Below the pieces are notes generated by a model, which did not search any database, had not been told where the DNA came from, and was given only the letters and a program-made list of their open reading frames with translations. 64,000 bases of DNA from Archilochus colubris (lineage: Eukaryota; Chordata; Aves; Apodiformes; Trochilidae): contig CM041084.1 in assembly GCA_023079485.1 (NCBI GenBank), positions 18,938,609 to 19,002,608 of the forward strand, written 5' to 3'. A program made the position numbers and the translations under genes. Numbering within the stretch: the stretch's first letter is position 1; the number at the start of each line of letters is the position of its first letter. This document shows positions 13,498 through 26,200 of this stretch, one piece after another.

Positions 13498-16400
13498 TCT
13501 TTAATTTATTGAACAGTAAGTAGTCCTATCTGCTACAACCTTATCTTATGAAATAAGAATTAAACATTTGGAATAGGTTAAATAACAGATGTATACTCTT
13601 TATCTATGCTATCCCATTTTTTCAGCTTCTGTTTTTGAAGATGTTTGGTTTTTATTCTACAAACAATTTGAAATGTGGATTTAATTAATAATTTTATAAT
13701 TGTAGACTGATAGATTTTTTTGTTGAATTTTCTGTGCTTAAAGCAAAGGCAGCTGGGCACTGCACAGAAAACAGGATGCACAGTATCCTGTTTCAAAATC
13801 CAATGTTTGTTAATCCTAACTGTATTTCCTGAGTTAACCATCTGTAGTATGTGTAGTATAATGCATTCTTTGCCTTAATTTTGCTTTATTTTTTATTGAA
13901 AAGTTTTGTATCTGGACATATTTTGTGCCAAGGCTCTGTGACATGATGCTGGAAGTGACACACCAGTTTTCTCACATTATTTTTTCCAGAATGGGTCAAT
14001 TTCCTATGAGTGTTACACTGTGGTTGTACAGACAAGTAATTTCCAGGACCTTGTAGCAAGCACATTCCAGGCAGACTTCCTCTTTTCCAAGGGTTTTCTT
14101 AAAAGCTCATTTAGGAAAATGCAAGCTGTGCAATAAGGAAGCATCCCTGTAAAATGGCATCCTCTGGGTGAGGTAAATCAAGAAAATACACAAGTTCTCC
14201 CCGGATATTAAAATCATAGCCACCCCAAGTCTGTTTTTTGGAACCTAAACCTGTTGAGATACATTAAAGGATTCACTGAAAATTTTGAAATGTTTTCTCT
14301 GGAGCATAGTTTAATTTATCTGCATAGATGCTGAGCCCTGATGTTTTACCATTGTCTTGAAACCTGGACATCTCAATTGAATTACTGAAATATAGGTGTC
14401 TTCAGTGTGTTCTTGAGGTGCCCTGGGGATCCTAAATCTCTCTGTGTGATGAGGAGGTATCGTGCCTTTGAATGATTTTCAGTGCCTGTAGTTGGACAAG
14501 AGTTTTGAGCTCAGAGGGACTCTTGCTCATCTTCCAGGTCTCAAAGCATAGCAGTAGCACAGTCTTGTTGAAACAGCACAAACAAGCCAAGGTAGAACTG
14601 CTTAAGAAATCAGAATATTATGTAATCAAACCAACAAGAAAGGAATAAAAAATCACTTCCAAACAACTTTGCAGACTTAGAATAGGAGAAGTGCAGAAGA
14701 AAAGTCAGTGGTATCAGGAGAATGAATATTTATTGCCCATTTAAATTCTTCCATTAACATTATACTTTTTGACTTTTTTATTTAAGGAGGTCTGTCTCAG
14801 CAGCTTGGCTAGAATAGTCTGGCTCTATTCATATAACAAGGAACAAGGAATAATTTACAGTAAAAGACATATAAAGGGGTGAGAGAGCTGTAGATTACAG
14901 GACACAATAATCTGGTGATAAATAGGTAATGCCCTAGGGCACCACAAATCTGTTGTCTATACAAGTAAGATGTTAGCATGGTGTCATGTATGATTGTGGT
15001 AATTCCCAAAGGTGGTTTGGATGAGGACACTTTTCTGTGGGATGGAGACTTCATCTATGTCTCCAAAGCCATTTTGTTTTGATTGGCTTTGGTCCCAGAG
15101 AAAACTTCTGGCTATGTCTAGCATAACACCAAGTTCCAGCTCATTTTCTGGATACTAACTGTATGGAAAAGGAGACTATCTCTTCTTAGGTGGTAAAAAT
15201 TCTTTATAGAATTTAGTAAGAATCATAATCTTAAAAACATCAACAAAACCTTGCTTTTTCTCCAGGAAAAAAATCTGGTACAGTTTAACTCTGGAACTTG
15301 TTTGTTAAATCCTCATTTATTTACAATGGCTATTTTTTTTTTTAGGTTTGTCCCCCACAAAATATTGTATCAAGGTATATTTTTAATATGCAGAAAAACA
15401 GTCCAAGAGATCATCTTTATTGCTAATACAAAACTCATTTGCAAAAAAACCAATTTTATTCAGCAGTCTTGGGACACTGGAAATGAATGTGACAGATACC
15501 GTGGTATCATCTTGTAGGAAAGCTCTGAAGGTTGTTTTCAATATTGTTTTCTTTTCAAATCAACTTACTTATAGAGTCATCAATATAGTTTATTAAATAC
15601 CTAAAATATTCCTGACTCAACAATAAATTTGCTATGCAATATTTCATTGCTTTACATCTGTTATATTACAGCATCATCTGTACTTAATCTCGTGTACACA
15701 CACAATCCCTCATACACACATTTTTCAGTTAAAATATTTAATCTCATGAAATATCATTTAATTGAATTGATTTTTCTCTCTAGTAAGTTAAAATATACTC
15801 TGACTTCACCAAATTGATGCATTGCATCAGCATGAAAACCTCATTTATTAAAAAGAGACACACAAGCCTACACACACTAGTGAATATTAAATTGTGTTTC
15901 CTACCACTCATTATCAGGTTATGGTTCACTAGGCCTTTACATTTTTAAACCTCAGTCCATTCCTTGCTAGTTTTAGAAAAACCACTAAAATTATATCTTT
16001 ATATGAGTGCTACAGTTCTTCCCTTGGAGATCAGTAACAGAATTATGAATAATCATTACTTGGTTACTTCCCTTAGCTGGTTGATTTCCATTACGCAAAA
16101 TCTTTGCATTTCATGTGCAGTGTAAGCTTATTTAGCAGTAAGTCTGGTTTTGAAATTCAAGGTTAGTTTTTCAAACAAATCTTAGTAGTTAGGATATCTT
16201 ATAACATTGAATTTTTAAAATCAAAACCAGAAAATATTTGTGTGACCAGTTACATTAGGTTTACAGGAAATAAAATAGTCTGATTCCAGACATGGTAAAA
16301 GGTTACAGTATTAGTGCTGACACAATACTGAATATTTCTGCTGACTATAACCCTTCTATCGGAGTCTATTGAGCTTCCAGAACTACAACACAACAAGAAA

Positions 16401-19400
16401 CCAGCACTAGAGGGGACTAGGAACTTCTGCCTGGAATAAGACCAGAGATAATGAATAATTACCTACAACATGCAAAAAAAGATTCTAGGACAGGTGATTT
16501 CATTTATTACCCAAATTTGCTAATGTACCATGTCCCAGGACAACAGAATATAGCCTGGGATTTTATAAAGGACCCAGAAACGAGCCAGGTAACCAGCTTT
16601 CTGATTTGGTACCCGTAGGCACCTCAGAGCATCACAGACACTGAGGACTACCTGCTGGTGTGCTAAGGTTAGTTAGTAGATTTCAGGGAGAATTTTAGCT
16701 TAGGCTGAAATCCAGCACCGAGAAGTAGCAACCCCAATGATTTCCTGTGTATTATAAAAACCATCTGAAAAATTATTGTGAAGAAACAGGAAAGGTGTAA
16801 GTTTCTGGAAAGTCCATATTGATGAGCATTTGGGGATTGCATTTACTTACAATAATGTAGTGTACTGGAACCTACTGTAGCACAGCCACAAGCCTGTGCA
16901 GAAGCACAGGTGTGGTGCACAGGCAATGAGCTCCAGGCAGGGCACCTACCCTCACCGGAATTCTGACCCCTCTGCTGAGTGATTTCTCCCTACATTCTCT
17001 ACAAAATAGACATCTTTACACTGTTTGGGGAAGTGTGGCTGCTACAGGAGAGGTTTTTTGGGGTCAGAAAACTGTGTTTTCATCCACTAAAGAGGATGTT
17101 TTGGTCCAGTGTTCATGACATACAGAGAAATAGAGCAGAGTTTTATGTATGCAAATGTAGACAGTCAAAACTTGTACTACCATGGGACAAGGATCATTTT
17201 TCTGAATGCAGTTGGGAAAAGTATAAGCAGAGGATGTTCTACAAGCCCATTTTATTACTAACACATTCTAGTGCTGAGCTTGCAGCCACACTTCATGTCA
17301 GTTTACCCTTGGGCTGCAAGGGTGAATGAAGGAAAAATTGGTTGACAGTAACTAGCAGCAGGTATTAAGATGTTTATGATATACATGGTTGCACTTGTTA
17401 GTCACCAAATCTCAGTAACAAGTGTGTATTTAGGGTTATATGTGCTACAAAATACAGAATGCATTCACTTCTTACTTCATTCTCTAGTTGGAGTGACATT
17501 CCTGGTGCTAAAACCTTAAAGAGGCAGTTGTGCTCAACTGAGTGTGTCTGTTGCTGTCGGTATTCTGCTCAGTTTTGTTTCCTCTGATCAATTCACAGGT
17601 GCACAAACTGTTTATTTAAAGGTTTGGTCTTCTGTGGACCATTTCGGATTAAATAATCTCAAAAAAATCAGGAGGGAACCTGAATGTGAATTTCTTTAAC
17701 TAGGGAAGAATAGTATCAACGTGCCTACTAAGTATAAACGGACCAGTCATCAAAGTCTTTGGTTTTCCTGGCAAATGATAGAAGAGCATTTCAGCTCAAT
17801 GCTTGCAACATACTCTTTCTGCTCTTCCTATTCTTCCTATTAATAAGCCAGGAAAAAAAACCAAATCAGCTCTTATATTTTTTCTTCATCACTATTTACA
17901 TCATAACTCATATATAGCTTTAAAACTCGTATTTTTCACTGAAATAAAATGGATGAGCACAATCAGAAAGGGGATAAGAATAACATTTATTTCTAATCCA
18001 AGCTTGTATTTGTTTTATTCTTTGCCCTCTTTCATTCCTTTTAGAACAAACACTAGAACAAATGGAGAAAAACATTAACAGGATTTTGGCTCTAATTCTC
18101 ATTTTCATTATGGATGGCTTGGAGGCACTACCTCATCCCAGTCCAGAGCTTTGGTCTGGATTTATGTGCACACAAATAAGACAGGCTGGGCCAGATACCC
18201 AGAGAACAATGTTAGATTTTGTTCTGTTCTCCTTCTCTTCTGTTGCATTACCAGGCAGGAGAAGAGAAGAGATAGACTAGGGCAACTTGGGATGTACAGA
18301 CTAACATTTTGCAGACAGGAGACCACTTTGGCTCCATATCACAGAAGCAGTACAATGTTGAAAGGACACAATGGAACTTGTGGGGATAGTGTAACTCCAA
18401 AAGTTAGAGACAATATGTCAGGCATGTGGCCCAAGATGAGGATGCCAATATGCTACAATTCAGACACAAGCTGTATTTTTTTTATATTCCCATAGTATTC
18501 ACTGCTAAGGAGCAATTACTTTGCAGGTTAACTTTTTTTTTTTTTTTTTTTCTGTTTTAGACTCCTAGATGACAGAAAAGAATATGAGCCATCTACACTC
18601 ACAGCTGGAGAAGACTGTATGATGTGAGTGGAAATAGCTTTACATAAGGAAGTGAGGAAATAATCCAGAGAGGCAGGATTAGTGGTACCAGAGAGAACCC
18701 GTGGTATTTTAAGATTGTTCCCACTGAACAGGTAAACAGTTGTTTTACCACTGCAGGTAAAAAAGGCCTCCCAAATGCATTAGGCAGTGTGTGCACAAGG
18801 TTGCAAAGCCAGATTTGTCAGATTTTTTAGGTCTGGGTTTATCAGTCTATCCAGGTTGTGTTACTTAAAGGAGCATATCTGAAGCAGAGAATTCCATTTC
18901 ATTGATCATACAGACAGTTTTTTGGTAGCAGCTAAAACATGAATAACTTGAAAAAGTGTTAACCTGGTTTTTGTATGTTATAAAATATATAGAAAATTGA
19001 TAACAAGGACATGCAACTACAAATGACGTAGGAAAATGAAGAAGATGAAGACTATTTGTTATTTAAATAGTAAAAATAAGAATAGTAGAAAGGGCACATA
19101 AAAGTATGGAAGATTTTCAATTTAATGAAAATGGCAATACAATTAAACACAAGATCAAGATGTGTAGTAGTATTTTTATATGCTTGTTTGCAGAGACAGT
19201 AGTAGGGGAAGGTCTTTGCCTGAACTCTAGAGAGAAAAGTGGCATTTATGGTATGAAGAGATTTAAATTTTCTACAGACTATGGGTGAATTTCACTGTGA
19301 AGATTTAGTAAAGACTGTATAGCTGGTTTTATTCAAAGAGAGAGCTGAGAGGAAAATGGGACTTTCTAACTGTCTTTAACAAATCCCCAGAGCTCCCTTT

Positions 19401-22400
19401 CTTTATTGAGTTGGTTTCTGTGGAACAAGTGAGAAAATATTTTGCTTTATGATACAAGAGAAACTCAGAGTAAGAAATGGATCAGCCAAAGAACAAACCA
19501 CACCATTTGATTTGTATAAGCATTAAAAAAAATTAATTATGTATAGCTACTTCAGTGCTATTCCAGTGCAATTACACAAAGTATATGTAATATATAGACA
19601 CATAGTAGGTAAATAAAATATACATGAAACATAAAACCACAATGGTTTTAGTTTTCATGCATGTCAACTCTGTGTTTCTAGGATGTCACCACTGCAAGAG
19701 GAGACATTCTGTGAGGAAATCCTGTGGCAACAAAGTCTACAGGAGAAACACACTGTTGCCTCCAAGGGTCTGACATTTGTTCTTTATTGCCAGGCTACTC
19801 CTCTTAATTTAGAGTAAATGTTGCCATGACTTATGGTATATGATATTCCCTCCCTATATGAACAGCAGTTTTAGAAGACAACTTGTCACTGCTTTACTCC
19901 TGAGAACTTTCTGAATCTATAAAACCACCTGGCTGTATGAAATAGCTGAGTTTTCATTTTTCATCAGGTGCCAGTCACAAGGGAAAGTAAAAGCACCAGT
20001 ATGTCATCTTGAATTTTAAAAAGTGCTGTGCACACAGCTTTTTATATTTGCTATCTCTAGATTAAAAAAAAATAGTAATATCTTAGACTGGCAGCATTAA
20101 ACATCATAGTTTTGTGTTCTTACCTTGAAGTGGTGGGAATGATATTTCTCAAAGAGTAACCAGTAGTTTACAGCAGGCAAACCAGTGAGGTAGAGCACAA
20201 GGGATCTTTTGTCCTCTTTATTAATAGCACCTTGCATTTTCTGTAACATCTTTTCTCAGTCTTGAAGAGTGATCTCTACTATTACCGAACATGGCTTATT
20301 TTTTAAAATTTTGCTTTTGTGAAGCTTACCTGAATATTAACCCATGGAAAACATAAATTAAATTTGATAAATATGCTAAAAATGCATTCAAATCTGTCAC
20401 ACAACAGGCAGAAGTGTCTCAGAAGCATGTTAAAGCACTAAACTTGTTTATTCTGAAATGGAGTAATGTCTTACATTAGGTTAAAAATCTTGTATTGGGT
20501 GACCCTGAAACTCTTGCTGACCCAAGGAAAAAAGGTTTCTTAAATTATGAGTTGCAAATAAAATTGTAGCTTTGCACGCCAGATTATTGTGTATGAGGTC
20601 CATAGTAATAGAGAAATATGAACACCAAATCATTTGATCCCTCTAGCTGAAGGAAATGAGCAATGTGATCAAAATAATGTCTGAAAAAGCAAATGAATAT
20701 TTATGAGCTATCTGAAAGTAGGAAATAGCATTGTGATGAAAAATATCACTACTTGCTGCTTTAGTGTAATACATTTTGTTGGTTTCTGCCACTTTGATAC
20801 GAAAATCCTTATCTGTTGAGTGAGTGCACACTTGTCTGTGTACTCCCTGGCACAAAACCAGAAGGATCTAATTCCTTTGCAGAAGCATTTCTTACAGATG
20901 AATTGTGTAAAACCCACATTGGGATGCTTTCTGGCCACAGCTCTAAGAAGCAGAGAAAATCTGCAGACCAACAGAAGAGAGGACTTGGGAGTGCAAAGTA
21001 ATATTTTCTCTCTCACGTGACACCATCAAACTAATGTCAGAAAGTAAGGAAAAATGGTAGAAATTATAGATTAAAAATTATTTCTAGAGATAGTTTATCC
21101 TTAAAAAGGATAATTACAGCCTAACAGATTACAGCCTCAGAGGATTTTTGTCTTTGTAGCATTATAGAAACTACTGGTGTGGAACTATAGTCCAGCCTGC
21201 AAATATTCCTTTCCCTGACAGATCTCAGACCTGTTATTCTCCAAGACAGCATTTCTCTAATCGTTACTGTAGAGAACAGTGTGTCTTGAAAGGATCTTGG
21301 GGGAGTATATTTTACCTATTAATTAGTTAATTTTCATGTTAACAATCTCCTTTTTGGCCTTTCACACAGGAGGAACAACCTGGTATAGTAGAGATCTGAC
21401 ATGATGGTGACAAGACTGAAGTAAGCAAGCAAATAGATTTTTTTCAATGTTTAGGGAGGCTGACATGAAAAATGTTTCAGTTTTAGTCCATCAGTGTATT
21501 AAAATGGGATCTGACTTGCCAAAAAGGTTGCTCACTACTACTGAAAATGGAATATTTTAAAATTATTTTCAAGCATGGAAACGAATCTTGAGTATCGAGG
21601 TACTCCAAAAAGTAATGTTTAGGCTGGGAGTCTTGAATCTGAGATTTTCCCTTGAAGTCTGTAAGTACTCATTAGAACTATATGTAAGGGATTTGCTTTA
21701 GAAATTTACTGTGGAATAGCAGATGCTGACAGTAGCCTGAAGCTAATAATTTAGAATGGACAAGTGGAGAGCTTGACTGTGTTTCTGGTCTACTTACAGA
21801 CTCATCTCAGGCCTTCCTCACCAGACAATATGGCATTACCACACAGCAGTGAACCATTGCTCTCCTGGAGATGACAATTTACTGTCACCATCATATGCTG
21901 CCTCACTTAAGAAGCACAGGTAATTCCAAAATTTCTCTGTATATCTGTATTTTATGGCTTTCTGAAGGTTAATCCGATCCCTAGTTTAAAACCAGGAAAA
22001 TTACTTCACTGCCAAATTTTGCCTTCCATGCCATTCATTTTTCATTGGTATCATTGGAAATTCAAGACAGTGCCACAAAGTAAGAAAATGGAAAACATTC
22101 CCTCTGGCTATTTATATAGATAGGGACAAGCAATGACTAACTGCACTTTATTTGCAACACAATCAGAAGACCTAAAGATTAATACAGATTTGATAGCAGA
22201 CTTTATACAGATTAACAGATTGTGGCAGCAGGCTTAATGGTGCAGTGCTTTTACTATTCATAATGACAGTTTATGGATAGATTCATTGTAGGAATCCACA
22301 TGGTTAATCGTAAGACTGAGCTTGGTGGTGAGAAACTCCACTCCAGACCAGACTTTTTTGCAGTCTGTGCTGTTGTGCTAAATTAGGGTTCCAGCTTGTG

Positions 22401-23152
22401 CTTCCATCCACATCTCTGATTGCCTACACTACCTGCTTATTGATTTGTACTCTAACTAATGTCTGGAGCACACCAGCCAATTCATCAGGTGGAGAAACAG
22501 AGACAGAGGAAATTAGATCCTACCTTTATAGGCTGGGGCAACTCCACTTTCTCAAGCCATAGGGCATAAACCTTGAGTTATCCTTTGTCATAATTAGCTA
22601 CTTAGTACAAATTAAAACAGCATAGCAAATCCCCCTAAAAAACTCCATAAAGTGAGTGTCATGTTGTGATATCTCCTGGGTCTGTATCTGAACAATATGC
22701 AATTTGCTTTTAATTTCTGCATACTGCTGCTTCTGATTTTTACTAAGACAGCAAGAAAAGAAAAGACATAAGGCTGGAACTTTGCCTTACTTAACTTCTT
22801 TAGAGTGTTCAGGATTATGCAGGAAGAGAAAAAACAACCCTCAAGAATGCTGAAACCAGTGTTGTTTTCTTTCCAGATGTTTCTAAGATCATAACATTTG
22901 ATTCTGGACAGAGCTCGAAGTCAGCAATGTTTTTTTCATTTCAGCTTATTTCCTGTATTCCAGTAATTTTACTTATGATTCCAGTTAAGGCCAGAAAATA
23001 CAGTTGTGTAATTTGCAAATATGAATTTAACTGTATTTTTTGTAACCCCACGATACAGTTTATCAATCAAATTCATGACGTTTTTGTTGCACAGGTCAGT
23101 GGGCCACCCCAACAATTCTGTCCATTTCTCACAGAAAAATTCCCTTCACCCT
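13498..23152. other. AT-rich non-coding DNA, no gene recognised
   Basis: No supported gene. The longest open frame (116 codons from 16979, plus strand) has no recognisable domain and no coding-like composition. Other content: a 19-nt T run at 18533-18551; a small hairpin with TATCCTT/AAGGATA arms near 21096-21112; a short direct repeat of ATTACAGCCT with 15-bp spacing near 21114-21139. The rest appears to be unique sequence. Confidence 0.6.
18533..18551. repeat. Poly-T tract (19 nt)
   Basis: An uninterrupted run of 19 T residues, followed by a short pyrimidine-rich stretch ending in TTTTAG. It could be the tail of an inverted retroposed sequence, but no recognisable element adjoins it, so a simple homopolymer is the safer call. 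Confidence 0.8.
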
Positions 23153-23262
23153 TTAAAAAAAAAATTTATTTTATTTTAATTTACTTTATTTTATTTTATT
23201 TTATTTTATTTTATTTTATTTTATTTTATTTTATTTTATTTTATTTTATGTGTGTGTGTGTT
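23153..23262. repeat. TTTTA pentanucleotide microsatellite with TG run
   Basis: A short A-run is followed by imperfect TTTTA/TTTAA units and then a pure array of about 13 TTTTA units to 23249. It changes directly into about six TG dinucleotides. The neighbouring 124-codon frame starting at 22927 runs through this array and owes its repetitive Leu-Phe-Tyr-Phe-Ile tail to it. A compound microsatellite of this kind is likely to vary in length between individuals (inference). Confidence 0.92.
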
Positions 23263-26200
23263 GCTTTCCTAACTCCTGATGCTGAAATATTCCTAAAATA
23301 AATAGCTAAAGTCAATGTAATCAGCCAGCTCTGCATTAGGACTTTCATCTCCAAAGTAATCAACACCCTTTATTCCAGATTCCCATGGAACTGCTGGAAG
23401 TGTAGTTCCATTTCCAAACAATACCTTAATTTACACTATTGCTAGCAATACAGGGTGGCGAATTTCTCAGGCTACCCAGATTATGTATTATACTCCAAAA
23501 TAGTTAGGGGTTGAGATGACTTCCACTTGCACAGTTATTAAAAATGTTTTCAACAAAGGTTTTTGAAACAAATGCTTTGTACACCGACAATAAAAATATT
23601 TTCAGGCATTATGCTTTATTTTTTATGTAGATCCTTTTTAATAAGGGACTGATTCTATTCACCCATACATGTAAAACACGTGTATAGTGTGATTAGAGAT
23701 TTCTGTGTTTTCATTTAAAGTCTGTTCTCCCTGACCTTTTAACAGAAATGCCTATGTGACTCCATCTAAAAATACACCCACCATATGAGTCTGAATTGCA
23801 AAATACATGGTGTCAGACAAAATAATATTTTCCCCTTGAGACTTCATTTTGTGAATAAAAACTGGATAACAGTATTTTAACGTGCTTGCTAGCAGTCTCA
23901 GTCCTGATCAGAAAGTTTTTCTATGAATAAGGTGAAAAAAGAGAGTAGGATTCAGTGTTCTTTAAATAAAACAACAATTCTAAATATTTTAAAAGTGAGT
24001 AAAATTGGAAAAATCCTGATACATTCCTGCATTTCCAGAAATGCTTGTCTTGAATGGGAAAGCATTCTATGTTTAGACCTTCTCATCTCCTGAGAGATAA
24101 AGACTTCCATTTCTTAAAATTGTATCATTTCCAAAATTACTTGAACTAAGAGAAAGCTACACATATTTTTCCTACCTGAAAAATATCCAAAAAACAGAAG
24201 ACTAAGTATGGGGCATTTAATTTGAATCCTTTTTCCTTTTAATATTGCAAGCCTGTTTTGGTTTTGTTTGTTCGGGTTTTTTTTTCAATGGTATTAGAAC
24301 TGATTTGGACTAAGAAGCTTTGGTGACTATTTCTTTATAGAAAATGGTAATTTTCCATTCTGTATTTACATGTGTATGTACTTTATGACTTTAGAACTAT
24401 TTTAGAAGCCACTGAACACTGAAAAAAATTCTTTCAAAATGATCAGATTCAAGTGGGTTAAATTCAACCTTAGTTTCTGTTTCAAGTGTATCTTCTTTGA
24501 AAGCTGAAGTTTAATACCAGGTAGTAGCAAACACCAGGAATTAAACACTTCTGTTGATATCAATTAACTCATGATTGAAAAGCTGTCTTAAGAGAAGAGA
24601 GCAGGTGATAATGGTCCTGGGAAAGTTACTCTTGGATCTGACTGTGAGAATGAGGTTATCAAGCAGGAGAGGACATGAAAATTCAGTTATGCCATCAGGT
24701 AAAAACCTGCTATTTATTTTTATAACAAAATATGATCATATGAAGATCACACCTGGAACTTTAAGAAATATTTTTTGTAACTTGAAGATTTTGGTTTTCT
24801 AGGGCTGTATCTTTTCAGAACATTTTGAAAACTGGTGGGTTTATATTTTTATTAATACTTGAAAGAATTATGAGGTGTTTAAGCAAAGCTATGGAAGTTT
24901 GTGTTCCAGTCACTGAAGCTGTATGGATATTCACTCTTTCCATAGAAGGTATATTCCAGTGTTCTAAATTTCACTTAAACGATCATCTGTAATCCAAAAT
25001 GTCATTATCTTTTAGTCATTATCTTAAAAAAATAAAGTTTAGCAAGTGACTACTGACTTTTTGCCAGTATGTCTGTTACTATTGATATACTTTGCACTCC
25101 AGATCTACTGAGCTGGGTTTTTTTGTCTGTGTGTATTACAAGTTACCTTAAAATTGTACTTCCTTTCATGGATATTGATTTATTTAAATGCATTTAGCCA
25201 TAGGCATCCAAAAAGGTAAACCACTTCATTTTGTTATTGTTTTTAAAAAGAGAGTTGAAAATGCATCTAAAGCTCCTTTGAATTGCATCTGGTTCAAAAC
25301 TGCAGGAATTAAAAATCTGGCTATTCTCTCAGTAGTGATTGAAGTAGCTGAGTTCAAAGCAAACTCTCTGCACAAGTGCTAAGGATAAGTAAAGCTCAGC
25401 TGTTCAGTATGAAACCAAAGAGCATCACAAGAGATGAGGTGAGAGCAGGATAAATGAAAAAATATTTTTCAGTTTAAAAATGCCTAGTTGTTCTTTTTGT
25501 TTGTTTATTTGCTTGTTTTCTCCAAAAAGAGACTGTGTTTTAAAGCTTACAATCTGGAAAACTAACTTCCTGGCACTTAACTGTTAATAGGCCTTGAACT
25601 TCATGTACGTATGCACCAAAGCTGCTGCAGCCCAAGCTGCAGAATGCCCCTGGGGAGTGCCATGGGCAGATTGCACTGGTGGACCTGAGTTCTAACACAA
25701 AAGCAGTGCTGACATTTATCCCAGAACATCCCTTGGGTTTCATTTGGGTATTACATCTTCATTTTACTTTGCAGCATATCCTTCAGGCAGCCTGTACTCA
25801 CCTTAAAGATCTTTTCCCAAGCAAAATGATTCTGTGAAATAGGAAGGGACTGGCAAAGATCAGGAGGTTGGTATTTGTGGAAGGGGTTATGGCTCTTTAC
25901 CTTGTATGTGCCTTTCAGGCTTTCCTTCCATTTGCCCAATGCCCTGGTAGGAAAAACCATGTGTTTAGGTCAGTGCTTGGCTCAGTCAGGTGGAAAAACT
26001 GAAAAATTCTCTGTATTCTTTAGGTTGTCTTCTGAGTATATCTACCAGACCCTGCAAACAAGATATCTCTGACCACTCAATTAGAAATTACAGTTGTCAA
26101 CATTAGTTCCTGAATTTTTTTGTATAATATGCCTCCAGGATATAACCTAAACACTCAGGCTGGAGGAATGGAGCATGGCACCCTGCCTCTTGCCATACAA

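Noticed and set aside
13229..13504. 91-codon frame rich in Tyr and Ile
   Set aside because: Produced by the TA-rich microsatellite; the opposite strand is equally open.
16979..17329. 116-codon plus-strand frame
   Set aside because: No recognisable domain and no coding-like codon pattern; a frame of this length is expected by chance in 64 kb.
22927..23301. 124-codon plus-strand frame
   Set aside because: Its second half is the translated TTTTA microsatellite, and its first part shows no recognisable domain or coding composition.
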